Assembly: GCA_934045075.1 (NCBI GenBank)
Contig: OW203731.1
Coordinates: 11,757,198-11,821,197 of the forward strand
From: Yponomeuta sedellus
Lineage: Eukaryota > Arthropoda > Insecta > Lepidoptera > Yponomeutidae
Length of the DNA stretch: 64,000 nt
Reading direction: 5' to 3'
Position numbers and translations under genes: made by a program
Notes under the pieces: generated by a model
The model's input: the letters and a program-made list of their open reading frames with translations, nothing else
What the model was told of the DNA's origin: nothing
Database searches by the model: none
Shown: in pieces, positions 11,901 through 24,140 of the stretch
Position numbering within the stretch: position 1 is the first letter of the stretch
Layout of the letters: the number at the start of each line of letters is the position of its first letter

Positions 11901-12462
11901 AAAACCTATAAACATTCAAAATAACATCAGTCGTATTAAAAATTAGTTTCCCCTATTGCCTACGAAAGGTTTTTTTTTACATACTAGGTACTATATTTTA
12001 ATCTCTTCAATTAATGTTATGTAATACAAAACTGTTAAACTATTTAATTAAATAAAAAACGTATATAATTAATTACCTATCTTTCAATAAACAAAACCTT
12101 TTTTAAAAACAAAATATTATTTTACCCCTAGATGATTGTAATAACTACATGAAAATTGCAATAACATAATATAAAATACATACAATAATAAGAAAACATT
12201 CGTTTTAAACAAAATATAATAAATTGTTTCGGGTCTCAAGAGGGCCTCGAATCATGGATGTTTTATGTTGTTTGTGTACGGTGTGGGGCGCCCGACGCGA
12301 CGCCGAGCAAGGAGTCGATGACCTTACCTTCGATTTGGGAGAGGGCTGTTTCCCGCGCTTCGTCGAACTGACGCCGAGAAGTCTTAAAATTCTGTTTGCT
12401 GCTTCTAGAAGAGTATCGCTACCCCTCGAACCCCTTTTAACTCTGATGGTCAAACCGCTCAT
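5876..12462 (-). CDS. Pdk1: 3-phosphoinositide-dependent protein kinase 1 (PDK1), five coding exons
   Basis: AGC-family Ser/Thr kinase that phosphorylates the activation loop of AKT, S6K and related kinases after PtdIns(3,4,5)P3 recruits it to the membrane through its PH domain (family knowledge). Exons read leftward: 12462-12328, 8430-8178, 8066-7134, 6412-6135, 5980-5876; total 1,704 nt, 567 aa plus TAA. In the joined protein: Gly-rich loop GEGCFSTV (109-116), catalytic Lys in AIK (131), HRDLKPEN (225-232), DFG (245-247), activation-loop [12 protein letters not shown] with Ser 281 corresponding to the human autophosphorylated Ser241, and [11 protein letters not shown]. The PH domain starts near 458 ([27 protein letters not shown]). 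The C-terminus ends YGRDTT. Every junction has GT/AG and matching phase. The linker between kinase and PH domain is shorter than in human PDPK1. Exon 1 is the least certain. Confidence 0.93.
6135..6412 (-). CDS. Pdk1: PDK1 coding exon 4 (PH domain)
   Basis: Acceptor TTCACAG at 6413-6419 and donor ACG|GTAAGT at 6135/6134. Encodes [20 protein letters not shown] and then the PH domain with the basic [12 protein letters not shown] strand expected to contact phosphoinositide, through [11 protein letters not shown]. Confidence 0.95.
6413..7133 (-). other. PDK1 intron 3
   Basis: 721 bp between exons 3 and 4, with GT at 7133 and AG at 6413. No repeat or ORF of note; a small GC-rich patch lies at about 6660-6760. 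Confidence 0.85.
7134..8066 (-). CDS. Pdk1: PDK1 coding exon 3 (most of the kinase domain)
   Basis: A 933-nt exon with acceptor TTTCAG at 8067 and donor AAAG|GTTGGT at 7133. Holds the VAIK Lys region (completed from exon 2), helix [12 protein letters not shown], the activation loop and the C-lobe, then a short linker. All kinase signature residues are present. Confidence 0.96.
8178..8430 (-). CDS. Pdk1: PDK1 coding exon 2 (N-terminal tail and Gly-rich loop)
   Basis: Encodes [20 protein letters not shown], a Pro/Ala-rich stretch with an internal Met (KMQAPPAI), then [20 protein letters not shown] to KEYA. Donor GCGA|GTAAGT at 8178/8177 joins in phase to exon 3 to make AIKVCEKRH. Acceptor TTACAG at 8431. 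If exon 1 is wrong, translation could begin at the internal Met, which still precedes the kinase domain. Confidence 0.92.
8431..12327 (-). other. PDK1 intron 1 (inferred)
   Basis: 3.9 kb between the candidate exon 1 and exon 2. Contains CpG-rich patches at about 8500-8640 and 10070-10240, either of which could be an alternative promoter or untranslated first exon. No other coding sequence was recognised. Confidence 0.55.
10070..10240. promoter_or_regulatory. CpG-rich patch inside PDK1 intron 1
   Basis: About 170 bp with dense CpG (CGCGGCGGCGCGGTGCTGCG near 10121) in an AT-rich intron. Possible internal promoter; direction unknown. ORFs here run on both strands and are composition artefacts. 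Confidence 0.3.
12328..12462 (-). CDS. Pdk1: Candidate PDK1 first coding exon (45 codons)
   Basis: ATG at 12462-12460 opens [20 protein letters not shown] and continues, basic and Ser-rich, to SPKSK. It ends at a strong donor, AAG|GTAAGG (12328/12327). Phase 0 matches the phase-0 start of exon 2 at 8430, and an in-frame stop lies about 50 nt upstream of the ATG. I do not recognise the peptide; the call rests on signal, phase and position next to a CpG-rich block. The opposite strand has a longer ORF over the same bases, discussed under rejected items. Confidence 0.65.
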
Positions 12463-12639
12463 CGCGACCCAGTTCAAGAAAGTATTCACTTTAGGGATCT
12501 CTTCTCAATATTCAGTAGATATAGAAACAGCGACGAACAAGTCTATGAAGTCCCGTAAAAATCACAGAAGTAGAATGAAGACAAAAACTAAAGACACTTG
12601 GTTTGAAAAAATATTTACTGCAGAAACAGTAAAAAACTT

Positions 12640-13010
12640 GAAACGTCTATGTGGATTTTCCTAAAGTAGCGCGCACGTCCAACCGATACCGAGGCGTGTA
12701 ACGAACTGCCAGCCCAGCCAGCCAGAGCGGAGCGCGCGAGCGAGTGAGGGCAAGTGAGGCACCGCCATCCACCGACCGACCGTTTGAACGCGGCGGGCGT
12801 CTACTTGCCAGACAAATCGCACAGTACGTATAGTATAGTACGTACGTTAGCACAGATACGTACGGCGCGGAGCAACCGGGGGCGCAGCGTGGTTTGGTTG
12901 TGTGATTGTGTGCGAGTTCTATGACTCGTCTCCGCCCCTCGTCGCCCCCGCGGGGTAGCGTTCGTTGCATTGTCGCGTGCCATTCGTGCCAATCCTCCCA
13001 CCCGCATTAC
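12640..13010 (-). promoter_or_regulatory. CpG-rich block, likely PDK1 promoter and 5' UTR
   Basis: About 370 bp much richer in G+C and CpG than the surrounding AT-rich DNA (e.g. GCGGAGCGCGCGAGCGAG on one strand; CCCCTCGTCGCCCCCGCGGG near 12945). It lies just upstream of the candidate first coding exon. No clear TATA box or initiator could be assigned. Confidence 0.45.
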
Positions 13011-14131
13011 TATACCAAATTACCCTAAATATTGTAAAAAACTTTTATTTTATAATTATTCACTATTTATGCTTGTCCAAATATACGTCAAAAATGCAAT
13101 TATAGTTAGTACAATTTAAAGTGCGTGTGAGACAATAGCGTGAGAAAAACGTAAGTGATCCATAAATCTAAGTTAGGTTAAATCTAAGGACTACTTCGAA
13201 TAACGCTATCTACTTTACTTCCTTCATACTTTGGTCCGCCCACGTGGTTGTACTCTAAAAAGGGCGCGCGTGGTTAGAGCGGGAAGCAGTGCAGAGCGCG
13301 GGAAAAGGAACAAAATCAATACCTAACAAGATGCAGCTGCTGTGTGCAGTGCATGTAGCGCAAGCTGAAGGCATTTAAGTAAACATGAACCTTTCGTTCA
13401 TGTTTAACCATTTTTTATTTTATTAGATAGCGACTGCAATGTTTCGTGTTGTTTTATAAAATCAAATTATCACAAGTTCTTAAAAACTTTTCAAAATACT
13501 GTTGCAACTTGCAAGACAAATTTTGCATTTTTCAATACACATAGGTACATAAGCATGCAATCTGAGTGATAAACTTAAAGCCCACGACTTCACCTGCGTG
13601 GATTTCGATCTCTCGAAATAAAGTATTGTAAAGGTCTCAATGTTAACTTGGTTAACACATACTCTGTACGAGTACGTGCCAAATTTTATCCAAATTAGTC
13701 TTTACGCTATTGAGCAGACAACCAAACCAACACGCTTTTAAATAAATATTATTAGCGTAGTAGTAGGTAGTATTATCGTATCGCAACAACATGGGTAGGT
13801 AACACTAATACGTATCTACAAATCACAGTAATACTCAAATATGCAATTTAAATTGTATTGTTAACTTATTTAAAAGGTAATAAAACAAAAATGCAAACCT
13901 ACGGCCCGTGCATCATGACGAGTGTGACTGTCATGTGAATGCACTTTATACGCATAGCAACTAGCGACAAACCCAGCACAGCAATCCTTGACATTAAACA
14001 TTTTATGTTTACACGTGCAGCAGTGCACTAACAATGTAATCTATACCAGTGAACCAGTGAACTCCTAGACCAACCACACGTACTTACCTAGTACAGATAT
14101 ACAAGCACTTTGATGTTATTTAGAAAACGGA
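13011..14131. other. AT-rich upstream DNA, no gene seen
   Basis: No ORF above background and no recognised repeat. A short GC-rich patch lies at 13260-13310 (GGGCGCGCGTGG). Confidence 0.5.
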
Positions 14132-14134
14132 CAT

Positions 14135-14403
14135 TGTAGGGTTCCGTAAAAGGAGCGTATTTTACCTAATACTTTACAGAACTATCGTTATTTTCAATGT
14201 AATTCATTTTCTATGGAGTTTGTACGAATAAGTTGGCCGCCTAATACTCGTTTACTTGTAAAGCCTTCTTAGCTGTGATAGTGTTTCCTTTAAGTTCATT
14301 ATATTTGCTACTGCTATAATTTTTTTCATGTTTCCATAATCTACCGTTAAGTCGGTAGATTGGGGATCACTAAATGGGTTCCTTGTTGACTACAGAATCC
14401 TAA
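14135..14403 (-). repeat. Diverged GGGTTCCGTA-type MITE
   Basis: Starts TAGGGTTCCGTAAAAGG and ends GACTACAGAATCCTA, imperfect inverted ends. The right end in reverse reads TAGGATTCTGTAGTCAACAAG, matching the usual lepidopteran form. No coding capacity. Confidence 0.55.
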
Positions 14404-17400
14404 TAACGCCAAGATATTGACATCTCGGCATTCTGGCGTTTAGCCTAAAAAAGGGTCGCCTTCACTGTGTATAAAGCTGTGATTTTTTAAATTTTACATC
14501 CCATTCACATTGAATTTGCTCTGACTTTATAAGAAATGAAATATGTAATTTAATATTTAATGTAATAATTTAATTTTAATCTTTACTTGTATAAATAATA
14601 TCTATATAAAAATAAATTACGTATCAAATTTTTAATATTGGCCTGCCTAGAATAGGTATAAAATGTGTTTTTCAGATTATATGACGCAAATAAATATCTT
14701 GTATCTTGGAGCCAGGAGAGAGGGGGGCGTCCCCCTCTCCCCTGGCCCCTCTCTACTTAAAAATTGGCGCTAAAAAGCTTTAAAATCATTCGTGAACGGA
14801 TCAATAGATCGAAAATGTTTTTCCTACACTCGCAATATTTTTAAACAACCAATCTCACAATATCCCACAATATAGTTTATGCGAGAAAAAAAATGTATCC
14901 CTAAAAGATGTGTAGAACCCTAAAAACACTTATAACAGTCTTTAAATGCAGTTTCAGTTGGCATCTTTTTAAGGCAGGCTACTTAAATTGTGTTTAATAA
15001 ATGTGTTACTTTTTATTGGAATCGTGTTCTTAAAACCGCACTGTTAATCCGCATTATCAAACGATAAGTTTTCTGGCTGATGTGATGATTGAATACAAAA
15101 CTTCGCGTACAAACAAATACTCTGATACGTTGGATTTCATCATTGCACGTGTTGGAACACCAAATTCCAAAACAATATTGAATGTTCATCACCACAACAT
15201 TGAAAACGCACGTCATGCGTCAACCATTTTATTGAAATCATACATTATATCAAACAACAAAACGTGAGCATTTAATTTTAATATGGTGAAGAACAGTTTC
15301 ATAATTTCGGATAAAATATGGTTACCTTATCTTGCTGATATAATTGTTATATCGTTGATTTCTGAACGAGGTATTTCAAGCCTGATATTAATTTTACCAA
15401 GTATTTAATTTAGGTAGTAAAATTTTCAATTCTTATTGAAACCGTAAATGAAATATATTCATAGTAAGTATAATATTATATTCAAATATACTTCTCTACC
15501 TATTTATTCTTAAAATATTAACATAACCTTGTATTTGTTCATTTGCGGCAAAAGTATAAAAAGTGAGGTTTAGGTATTGTGTCTGACTAGAATCGAACTG
15601 TTGTGTCGAGGGGATACTAGGGATTTAAAAATAAAATCGATGAGATTCACCGCTTGAATAAGCGCAAGGAATGCTTGGATGGATTTATGTGAAAGGATGC
15701 GTCACAATTACAGACATTACTTTATGTGACGGCCATTTCATAATTACTTAATTACAAAATTATATATTAAATAATTATGCCGCCACAAACCGCAACTTAG
15801 TTTTGCGAACATAAAGTGATAAACTGAACTAGCAACAGTAGGTAGGTATACATGCTCTGTGAAGATAAACACAAACTATAATATAAACAATTAGGTGGTC
15901 TACAATGTAGAGACAATAAACAACTCAGATCAGATAGAGAAAGATCTGCTCAGTTTTTGGAATTATTGAGTTACTCTTTGTGATTTTTAAGCACCGAGAC
16001 TCTCAACTAAAGTTTAAGTTCAGGTAGTCTCTTACCTGCGAGGCAAGATATGCCGAAAACAGAGTTTTTATAAGTAAGCCCATATATTGTGTTTATTGTG
16101 AACTTTCGGCGCAGCTGCTCCGCGCACGTGCATCTGACTCGTGCTGCTGTCTGGCATCGCGGAGATCGTCATCACATATGGATGGGCGATATTATAATAA
16201 TACAGACAACCTACAGAATGCCCCGGAATAATATGGTAATAAGCCAGGTGACCATTAAGAAAATGATGTCCGGCGGATGGTAACAAGAACGAAGCATTTG
16301 TTGTTAAATCTGACACATGGTTCTTTTATTTTATTGTTAGTGTTCACTAATTTTGTTAGCATGGGTTGCAGCCCACTTAAAAACCGTCAAAAGCTTCACT
16401 CAGGTAGAGAAGAAAGCCCGTTAAGAAATTAACAACTAAAACTATACTCTTTCTGTGAATTGATAAGATAACAATAGCCAAGGGCAAGTGTCTATTATCT
16501 TTTATGTTGGCAATATAGTACAACATTCACAGCGAGATTAAACAACAAAACGAGGCTTCGATCCTGATCGCTTGGAGGTACTTGTCACAGCCAGGTGCAT
16601 AAACGCATTTTTTGCTTCCCCGGGCTCAGGGCATCGCCCGCCACCCTCCGACGAGCCCCAGACCTCGATTCAAAACAAAAATAAATAAAACCACATGGAA
16701 CGTTGAACTTTACACCTGGCGTTACACGCCACTATCCACTACTACATTCGATCCCATACGGCATCATATCGAATGGTATTAAATCGTTTGAAGTTTGATC
16801 GACAACGACAGATCGAATGCCTAAAACATCGAACGTTCAGACCGATAAAGGTTACGAAGCCTTAAATAATCGAAACTCTTAATATCTCTTAAATAAAATG
16901 ACATTTCTCGTATTCAAACTTTCGATTGATGGAATCGCCGATCTATTTAAGCTTTCGAACTAATAAATAATCGATTAATCGTCCTCGATCAAACATCAAT
17001 CGTTCTAATGTTTTTTTCTGTAAGGCATGAAGATAGTGTTTATATGCTCTGTGGCATGAAGTATAATCTCTTGAAAGTGAATTATACACAATTATAAAAA
17101 ATAGTTTATTGTAAAATGTCACATGCAAACAAAAGAATAACAAAAGTGAAAGTGAATATATTTTATTAACTAACCACAAATATTACAAAAATAATAAAGT
17201 ATTCTTCCATTAACATGGTTCTGGAAAAAAGGAAAGGGCTCAGCTTTATTGCCGTGACTGTATGCGCGTCACAGCGCTGGTTTTCAGCATGTCCCTTTAA
17301 ATAGTTAAAAAACAGTATAAATCAAAGAAAAACTCATAAAACAAAAGTTGTGGGGCAACACAAAGTTTAATTAGGATTTGGAATGTTTTAGGAATGTATA

Positions 17401-19494
17401 TTAATGTAATAATGAATGTGTATTTCGTCCAAATAGGCTTCGTCCAAACTTTTAAGCAGAATTGAACCATGCACAACCTTTTATCCTGAATCGCGGGAAG
17501 CAAACTATGATGAGAACATCTGCTTTTACCACATGGGTGGGCGAGTATCGAATCAGACTCACGGGTCCCATAGCAGAGCCAATGGTGCAGGTAACTTTAG
17601 TTTTACGGACATTTAAATTTTACGGGCCTTACTAAATCGCAAAAGAGATCTTAAACCATCTAGTCAATGGGCAAATGTCTGAAGACAAATGGCAATGAAG
17701 AAACCTGCGTTCTTGGTCATTCTACTTGAGGGCAACACTAGCCCAAAATCTGTGGGCCTAAAGTATTGGACCTGGGTCGTCAAACGTGCATACTATTCTC
17801 TTCCTTTTATCAAGTCTTACATAAAAATAGGGATGTTTCATTCGTGCTTATATCAACCTAAAGAAGTATTTACTGCTCGTATCTTGTTTTGTAATACAAG
17901 TGTCCAATGATAAGTTGATTCAAGCGGCTGGCGCCAGGACGGCATTGATTTCGTCAATATGATATGACACCGAACACGCCGCGCCGCGCCGAGCCGCTAT
18001 CGGTCGCGTTATCGGAATGACTAATTATAGTACAAGAATTAAAAACGTAAATCACGGACTTGGGACTAGATACCATTTATGCCAAAACGGGCGCTTTTTA
18101 GAAAGCACTAAGGCTTAGCACGCATTACCATTTTTAACTGCGCGATTTTTCCGCAAAAATGTGTAAGATAAATGCAAACTGTATAAAGCTGCACGCACTT
18201 GCAAAAAAAACGTGCGAAAATAAGCCCCCAACCCACTCAGTACGAATTAAAAATACGTCAGAAAATAGGCTTTTTTGCCTTAGGCCGGCAGTGAAGCCCC
18301 ATGGGTCCCAAAAACATGATTTAGGGATTGATCTGACATTTTTTTAAAAAAACGATGAACGAACTGTACAGTCATATAAAAATTATTTTGTGAATATGTA
18401 AATACTCTTAACTTAATCAGTGATAGTTGGTTCGTGTCTGATATTAAATTATTAAGCACTATTAAAAAAGATAAATTACTTTTTTCAATACTATTTTTAT
18501 GTCTCGCAACGCTCATACATAGTTATATTTATGGTCTAATCACGAACATTTTACTTAATAAATAATTTCAATGGACCCGTTTTAATAAATAATACTTTTT
18601 TCATTAGTAGCGCTAGTGTACCTCAAAGATCCCTTTGCTTGCGGTTCCTCAGAAAATATATGGCTCTCAAGTCAAAATATAATCGTAGGCATAATCCTGC
18701 CGATTACAACATAATATATCCCAATATACAACATAATGGGACACCGGGAGAATAACAATGTATCGAAAGAATTTAAGTAAATAATAATAATTAATGCGTT
18801 AATTTTTAAGCGCACTTGAGAACGGTTGGACAAATTGGCTTTTTTAACTTTTTTCATAGTCAGAAAACGAAAGCTGATTAATCCTTTTGTCAAAGAAATA
18901 TGTAGTAGATTTGGATAAAATCTATGGGATTTCACAGACAACGTCAGCTAGCAGATAATACAAAATACTATCTGCTTCACGTGTTGACGGTGCCCAAAGA
19001 GATAAGAGGAGATACTGACGATGACGCGCGTGTGTGATAGTACTACCATGCGTACCCACGAGTGTTCGCCAGTGCGAACTTAGGTAAATACAGTCGACAG
19101 CATTTCAAACTTTACATACGTGCAATCTAATCTAATTACATTAAGGCCGACTCTGCAGCAAAAATGTAAAGGTTCACATGCTGTCGACTTTGCACATAAT
19201 AAGTATAGGAGATATCCCATAAAGTTAAATTCAAATGTATGTTACTCAATATATTATTAAATAATGCATAGCGTTATTTAGCTTTTAAAACAACAACTAT
19301 CGCGCACATACTTAAGAGTTACGTCAACCATAATAGCATAGTAACACTGCACAATGCACGCTCAGCTATAAAATGCTGGCACGTGTAAGGACGGTAATAG
19401 ACCTAAGCGAGAATTCACCTGTTGCAGAACATCGAGCATTCGCTGTGTCTGTAAAGTCGAAATGAAGAACGATCAAGCGTAGAGTCAAACATCA
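14404..19494. other. Long AT-rich stretch without recognisable genes
   Basis: ORFs are all under 90 codons and none is recognised. A GC-rich imperfect hairpin at 14711-14746 (GCCAGGAGAGAGGGGG...CCCCTGGC) stands out, and a CpG-rich patch lies at about 17970-18010. Possibly intergenic or part of a long intron. Confidence 0.5.
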
Positions 19495-19655
19495 GATAGT
19501 TATATATTAAGCGGGTCAAATCGCGATTATTTATTAGGTAAAACGTAATTAGCTTATTTCCCGACGTTTCGGCAGCGTTACAGTTGCCGTGGTCTCGGGT
19601 AGACATATTTGACCCGTGTAATATATAACTATGTATGAGTATCGCGAATCATTAA
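19495..19655. repeat. Fold-back repeat with ACGTTTCGGCAGC core
   Basis: Inverted ends ATAGTTATATATTA...GGGTCAAAT and ATTTGACCC...TAATATATAACTAT enclose a core with CCCGACGTTTCGGCAGCGTT. The right flank ATGTATGAGTATCGCGAATC is shared, inverted, with the related copy at 62880-63003. Confidence 0.6.
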
Positions 19656-19704
19656 GAAATTCAAACATCAGATGTTTTCACGATCATTCTATCGATCGAA
19701 CGCT

Positions 19705-19890
19705 CTAGTAAATGAAATGAAATTACATTAAACGAAAAGGCTTTATTCAAAGTAGCGCAAAAACTGCGACTCAATTAACATTACAATTCAAACTAGGTGC
19801 CTATTTCAAAATCTAGATCATTTTGTTAAAAACATGGACAAAAAATCTCCAAACTTAGTCTTTTTGGCAAAAGACACAATTTATTTGTAA
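19705..19890 (-). mobile_element. Jockey-like LINE 3' UTR fragment
   Basis: Matches the sequence just downstream of the LINE ORF at 44447-45110: AAAGGCTTTATTCAAAGTAG, CTGCGACTCAATTAAC, ATGGACAAAAAATCTCCAAAC and TTAGTC occur in the same order as at 44290-44400. The tail is at the left, so the sense strand is minus. Confidence 0.7.
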
Positions 19891-20119
19891 TATTTATAAC
19901 ATGTGAAATTTAAATTTAATGGTAAGACTTTAAACAATCCGTATTTAAATACATAATATAAATTGAATACATACATACGTAGGTACAGAACATGACAATA
20001 GATTTTATGTTAATAATATAAAATGTTAACATATCTATTTCAATTGGTAGAAAATGACAAATTCTTTATACCAATTAAAAATATATGAAATAAGTACTAC
20101 GTAAAACTACAAATTACAA

Positions 20120-20232
20120 AGTAATGAATTATGAATGTCGATGAACCGAAAGAGATCTCTTAGGATCGTGGCCAGTGGCAGACCCTGGTCTCTGCTTACC
20201 CCTCCGGGATACAAGCATATGACTTTATGTTA
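20120..20232 (+). mobile_element. LINE 3'-end fragment (EAKEIC..AYPSGIQ type)
   Basis: Contains AATGTCGATGAACCGAAAGA, CGTGGCCAGTGGCAGACCCT and CCCCTCCGGGATACAAG. The same series recurs at 39030-39120, 47150-47235, 51990-52085 and 59945-60020. In better copies it would read ...ICQDRGKWQTLVSAYPSGIQ, the C-terminus of a LINE polyprotein. Confidence 0.65.
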
Positions 20233-22019
20233 CATTGTTATATTATTATTATTATTAATACTTTATTGCACCATAAAATCGTACAATGAGGCGGACAAAA
20301 AAAAAGTCTACGCTAGTTAAATGTTAGAAACTAGGCAAAACCTTTCGATGAGCCATTTCTTAATATAAATTTTAATGTGGACTTTCTGTATTCGCTAAAT
20401 ATCTCAGGTAAGCTTGTTATAGATTTTCGGACACATGTAGTGGACAGAGTTACTTTTGGTCAAAATGCTCATCATACTCATAATAAAATTGCTCGGCTCG
20501 TCCAAAAGCTCGCTAAAACGTTTATTTTGCGAGCTTTTACAGGTATTGAACGCTCAAGCGTCTATTGTAATCAACCTTAGTATCCGACTAAGTAGGTTAC
20601 ATTGCTCAAATATGAATCGAGCTTACCACCGCTTAGAGTGTGCTAATGCATTGTAGTACGATACCATCGACGGCTAGATGGTTTAGATACGTGTACGCGC
20701 GTGGAATCAAAGCGGGCGGCAAATTAAATCGACGCATTCATGCAGTTGTCATCATACCATAATGCTTTAAGATAATCTAGGCGCCTTATGTGAAGTGAGG
20801 TCTGAGGTCTACTTATATTCCCGAAATCCTGACGGAATCCCGACTTCAGCAATTAGTATGGAGTTTGGAATCGTTTAGTATTTTGTGTAATATAGGTGCA
20901 GAACGTAGTCCTATAGGAGCCCTACATGAATAGTTGACGAATGTCGGCAGCCTGAAAGGTTTCCATTTCTGATACATGGTAGAAGAATTCCTGACGTCTA
21001 GCTGCGAAACTCGATACTATTATTTATCGCGAATTTCATATTCCGTCAGGATTTGGTGCGCGTAAAGGGTTAGATCCGTATCATATAACGCTACTATTTG
21101 GAGAAACGTTATTAGACAAGAACGTTATTAACGTTACGTTTAATTAAATAACGCCATCCTGTAGTACCATATACTCCTTAAAATGTAAGTTCAGCACTTC
21201 CGCATTTAGTGTTATCGTGGCAGACAATGACTTTGATCGCGCGTAGAATGCTTAATAGCAAAGTTGATTGGCACTGCGGAGGCGCCGAGAGCCCAGCCAA
21301 GGTTGCCGACTCGAATTTGCTGTGACCGTGGCCTTGGGTGGGTCCTTTGAACTTCCACTGGCTGGGAGCAGCGTCCGCGACTTAAGAGCACCTGCTCGCG
21401 TCGAGTGCCCCAAACATTAATCGCACATTTCCTAAGTACATTTAACACAACAAATGAATAAGCACATTATTTATTTGAGTGCGAAGAATTAAATTATTTA
21501 TATAATTTTAAGTATATGTATAAAGAAAAGAGAGTTCAGAGAGGATTACTTGGAATAAAGTGGTTGGGTTGGGGTCCATTTTAGTTTAAACAGTTACACC
21601 ATTTAGAACGGAAGCAAACTCGGCTGGACCGATTTTCATGATCTTTGTTCTGTTGGATATGTCTCCGTCCTCGAATGGCATTATAACTATTAAGATACAG
21701 GAAAAAAATACGAAAAAGTAATTTATACAAATCTTTTCTTGTCCATTTTGTATGGAACGGCTTTTTTAACATTAAATTTATTGATTTTAAGGCGGTACCA
21801 AGTAAGCGAGTATCCTTTTGATAACTTCCATTTCGAATCGTAATCGATTATTAAACGGCCATTTAAACTTCGAAGCCATTGCGCTTTATAAATCACAATT
21901 TTGTTAAACATGTCAAAAAATCTCTATTGTTGACAATTACTATGAAATTCCTGAAAATTCATTTGCAACAATGGTTTTATTAACATTTTCTTATAATATA
22001 AATAAACCCTGAGGTATTA
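20233..22019. other. No gene seen; one spaced inverted repeat
   Basis: An inverted pair AATCCTGACGGAAT (about 20825) and ATTCCGTCAGGATT (about 21040) suggests an old MITE of roughly 230 bp. Remaining ORFs are short and unrecognised. Confidence 0.4.
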
Positions 22020-22117
22020 GAGCACCTCAGCTCACTGAGGTGCTCAAATAAGTAGGTATTTGAGCACCTCAGCGCTTGAAATTCCCAATCCACGGTGGGC
22101 ACGCGTGGTATTTAAGC

Positions 22118-22152
<35 letters not shown>

Positions 22153-22205
22153 AGAAGCCTGTGCTATGCCTGAGCTGTGCACTAGGATGTTTATAGGCTA
22201 TATAA
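22020..22205 (+). repeat. Small hairpin followed by a SINE tail with (CT)n
   Basis: GAGCACCTCAG (22020-22030) pairs with CTGAGGTGCTC (22035-22045), and GAGCACCTCAG recurs at 22062. The SINE tail follows: CTTGAAATTCCCAATCCACGG, GGGCACGCGTGGT, a CT run of about 30 bp at 22120-22150, AGAGAAGCCTGTGC and TTTATAGGCTA. The same tail occurs at 25155-25262 and 61180-61270. Confidence 0.65.
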
Positions 22206-23334
22206 AAAAACGCACAATTATATACAATTACTAGCTTTTTTAGCCTCTAAATAGGTTTTTAAATTACTAGCTACCAAATATACACAACAAAATTCATACA
22301 AATCGTTGAAGCCGTCCCAGAGGAGTTCGGTGACAAACACGCGACACGCGATTTTTATATATTACATACCAACTATTGGAACAAACGTTATTGCGTCGTA
22401 GTACAGCATATTATGTAAAATAACCCTATGTATAATAAAGACCAAGTACAGATATTTACAAAAAACTAATCAAACGCCTAATCATAGTAGACACCTAGTA
22501 AGTTTTTAATATTAATAGAACGTATACTTGTATGTTAATGACATTAGCATGGCGTAGCGTAGAAATAGAGGTAACTATAAATATATTAATTAAATTGACA
22601 CTTGAACACTGCTTCCAACAATAGATGTAGGACCAGAGAGTCAGGCGAATACGTCCTAATGTCATTCTTATGAAATAAGTTCTTAACTAATTACTATGTA
22701 ACGTGTTTATTTTCATAAACAAAATGTTGCTCAAGTTGAATGTCTTCGTGTAAATAAAATAAAAACTATTTTTAGACGATAGAGGTCACACTATGTGTCC
22801 CAACACCGGCACACCAAAAGTAATTCGATGCCGATTCTATTTACGAGGCTTCTTTCCGCTAAAGTTAAAGTAAAAAATAAACTATCGATAAATACATGAT
22901 AGGAGCGCATTAGGTGGACTATTGGATATCCTAGCCGGTTGGGTGGACTTGGATTCGGCGATGCGTGACAAAACGAAATTGGGAACAGCAGCAGCACCTG
23001 ATGGTACCATACCAGGCGGATAACTTGGACAAAAATCAGCGTAATCAGGATGAGATAGCGATGGACTCTTTATAGCATGTTTTTAATAATTATATTAATA
23101 ATACGTACGAATAACACTCACATAACACAAAAAATATATAAGCTAAAAAATTATAATAAAAAGTTCATTTCACTAAACTAAATTACAATTATAGTTACAT
23201 TTATTTCAGGCAAATGGACCCATGTAACAATTATAACAAGTAACTTAGAAACAGATAAGGCAAAATAAGAAGATTTAGAAATTTTAAAGAGATTCTTTAT
23301 AAAAATAACCTTAAAAGTGAATTAATTTTGTACT
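22206..23334. other. AT-rich stretch; solo inverted-end repeat fragment only
   Basis: TTTTTTAGCCTCTAAATAGG at about 22234-22253 is the end sequence of the tRNA-carrying repeat found at 38660 and 49494. No gene seen. Confidence 0.45.
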
Positions 23335-23555
23335 AGCTGCACCCCGCGGTGTTACCCGCGGTCTATCGATTTTCCCATAGGATTAAGACATTTTCTGTGT
23401 AAGACAGTAAAACGTAGCCTATGTGTTGTCCAGGGTGTCAGCTAACTCCATAGCAAATTTTATTAAAATCGCTCCAGCCGTTTAGACGTGAAGAAGTAAC
23501 AAACATACCTACACACTTACAAACTTTCGCCTTTATAATATTAGTATGATGTGAA
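23335..23555 (+). repeat. Common lepidopteran dispersed repeat
   Basis: Starts ACTAGCTGCACCCCGCGGTG and ends CGCCTTTATAATATTAGTAT, a pair of end sequences seen very widely in moth genomes. No ORF. A degenerate opposite copy is at 3420-3590. Confidence 0.6.
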
Positions 23556-24140
23556 ATATGAAATGAAATATGTTTCTTGAGAAATACAATTGTGATGTGG
23601 TAGTGTGATGTGACGTGATGCGATGAGGTAGTAAGTGCCTAATTGACGAATGAAAAATCACCTGATGTTAACTTGTACAGGACATAAATAATACAGATCA
23701 ATTAAATAACGCGATAATGTTATTAATGTAATCTGTTACATTGTTCTATGGTTATATCTGCATAATGGAGTCGGTTAAAAGGCAGTTTTCTCAACAACAC
23801 CCTGAATTACTGACAGTGATTCTTTTAATGCTAGATCAGCTTACACGTGGGCCAATTCGACGGCCTTCATCTAGTGTGTCTGTCTTTGTCATTTAGCCCT
23901 CAACTGTCAAAGACAAGACACACTGAGTGAGTTGGCTCGAGTTGGTATATTACGTGAAGAGGGTTTATTACAGTGCATAACTTCTCTGTCTACTTGGCAG
24001 ACAAGAAACGTTTGTTTCTATTAATCAAGGCCGGGTTGTCCGAACGCACCATTTCTATTGTGCTAAGCAAGCGAATAGATGAGGGTAAAGTAGGCATTCT
24101 TGAAATCACAGAAATGCACAAATAGTTAGGGTTAGCACGC

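Noticed and set aside
12224..12664. 146-codon plus-strand ORF
   Set aside because: It opens with a TTG codon, the first ATG is 30 nt in, and the product is unrecognised. The minus strand over the same bases offers an ATG, a strong donor and correct phase for PDK1, which explains the openness better.
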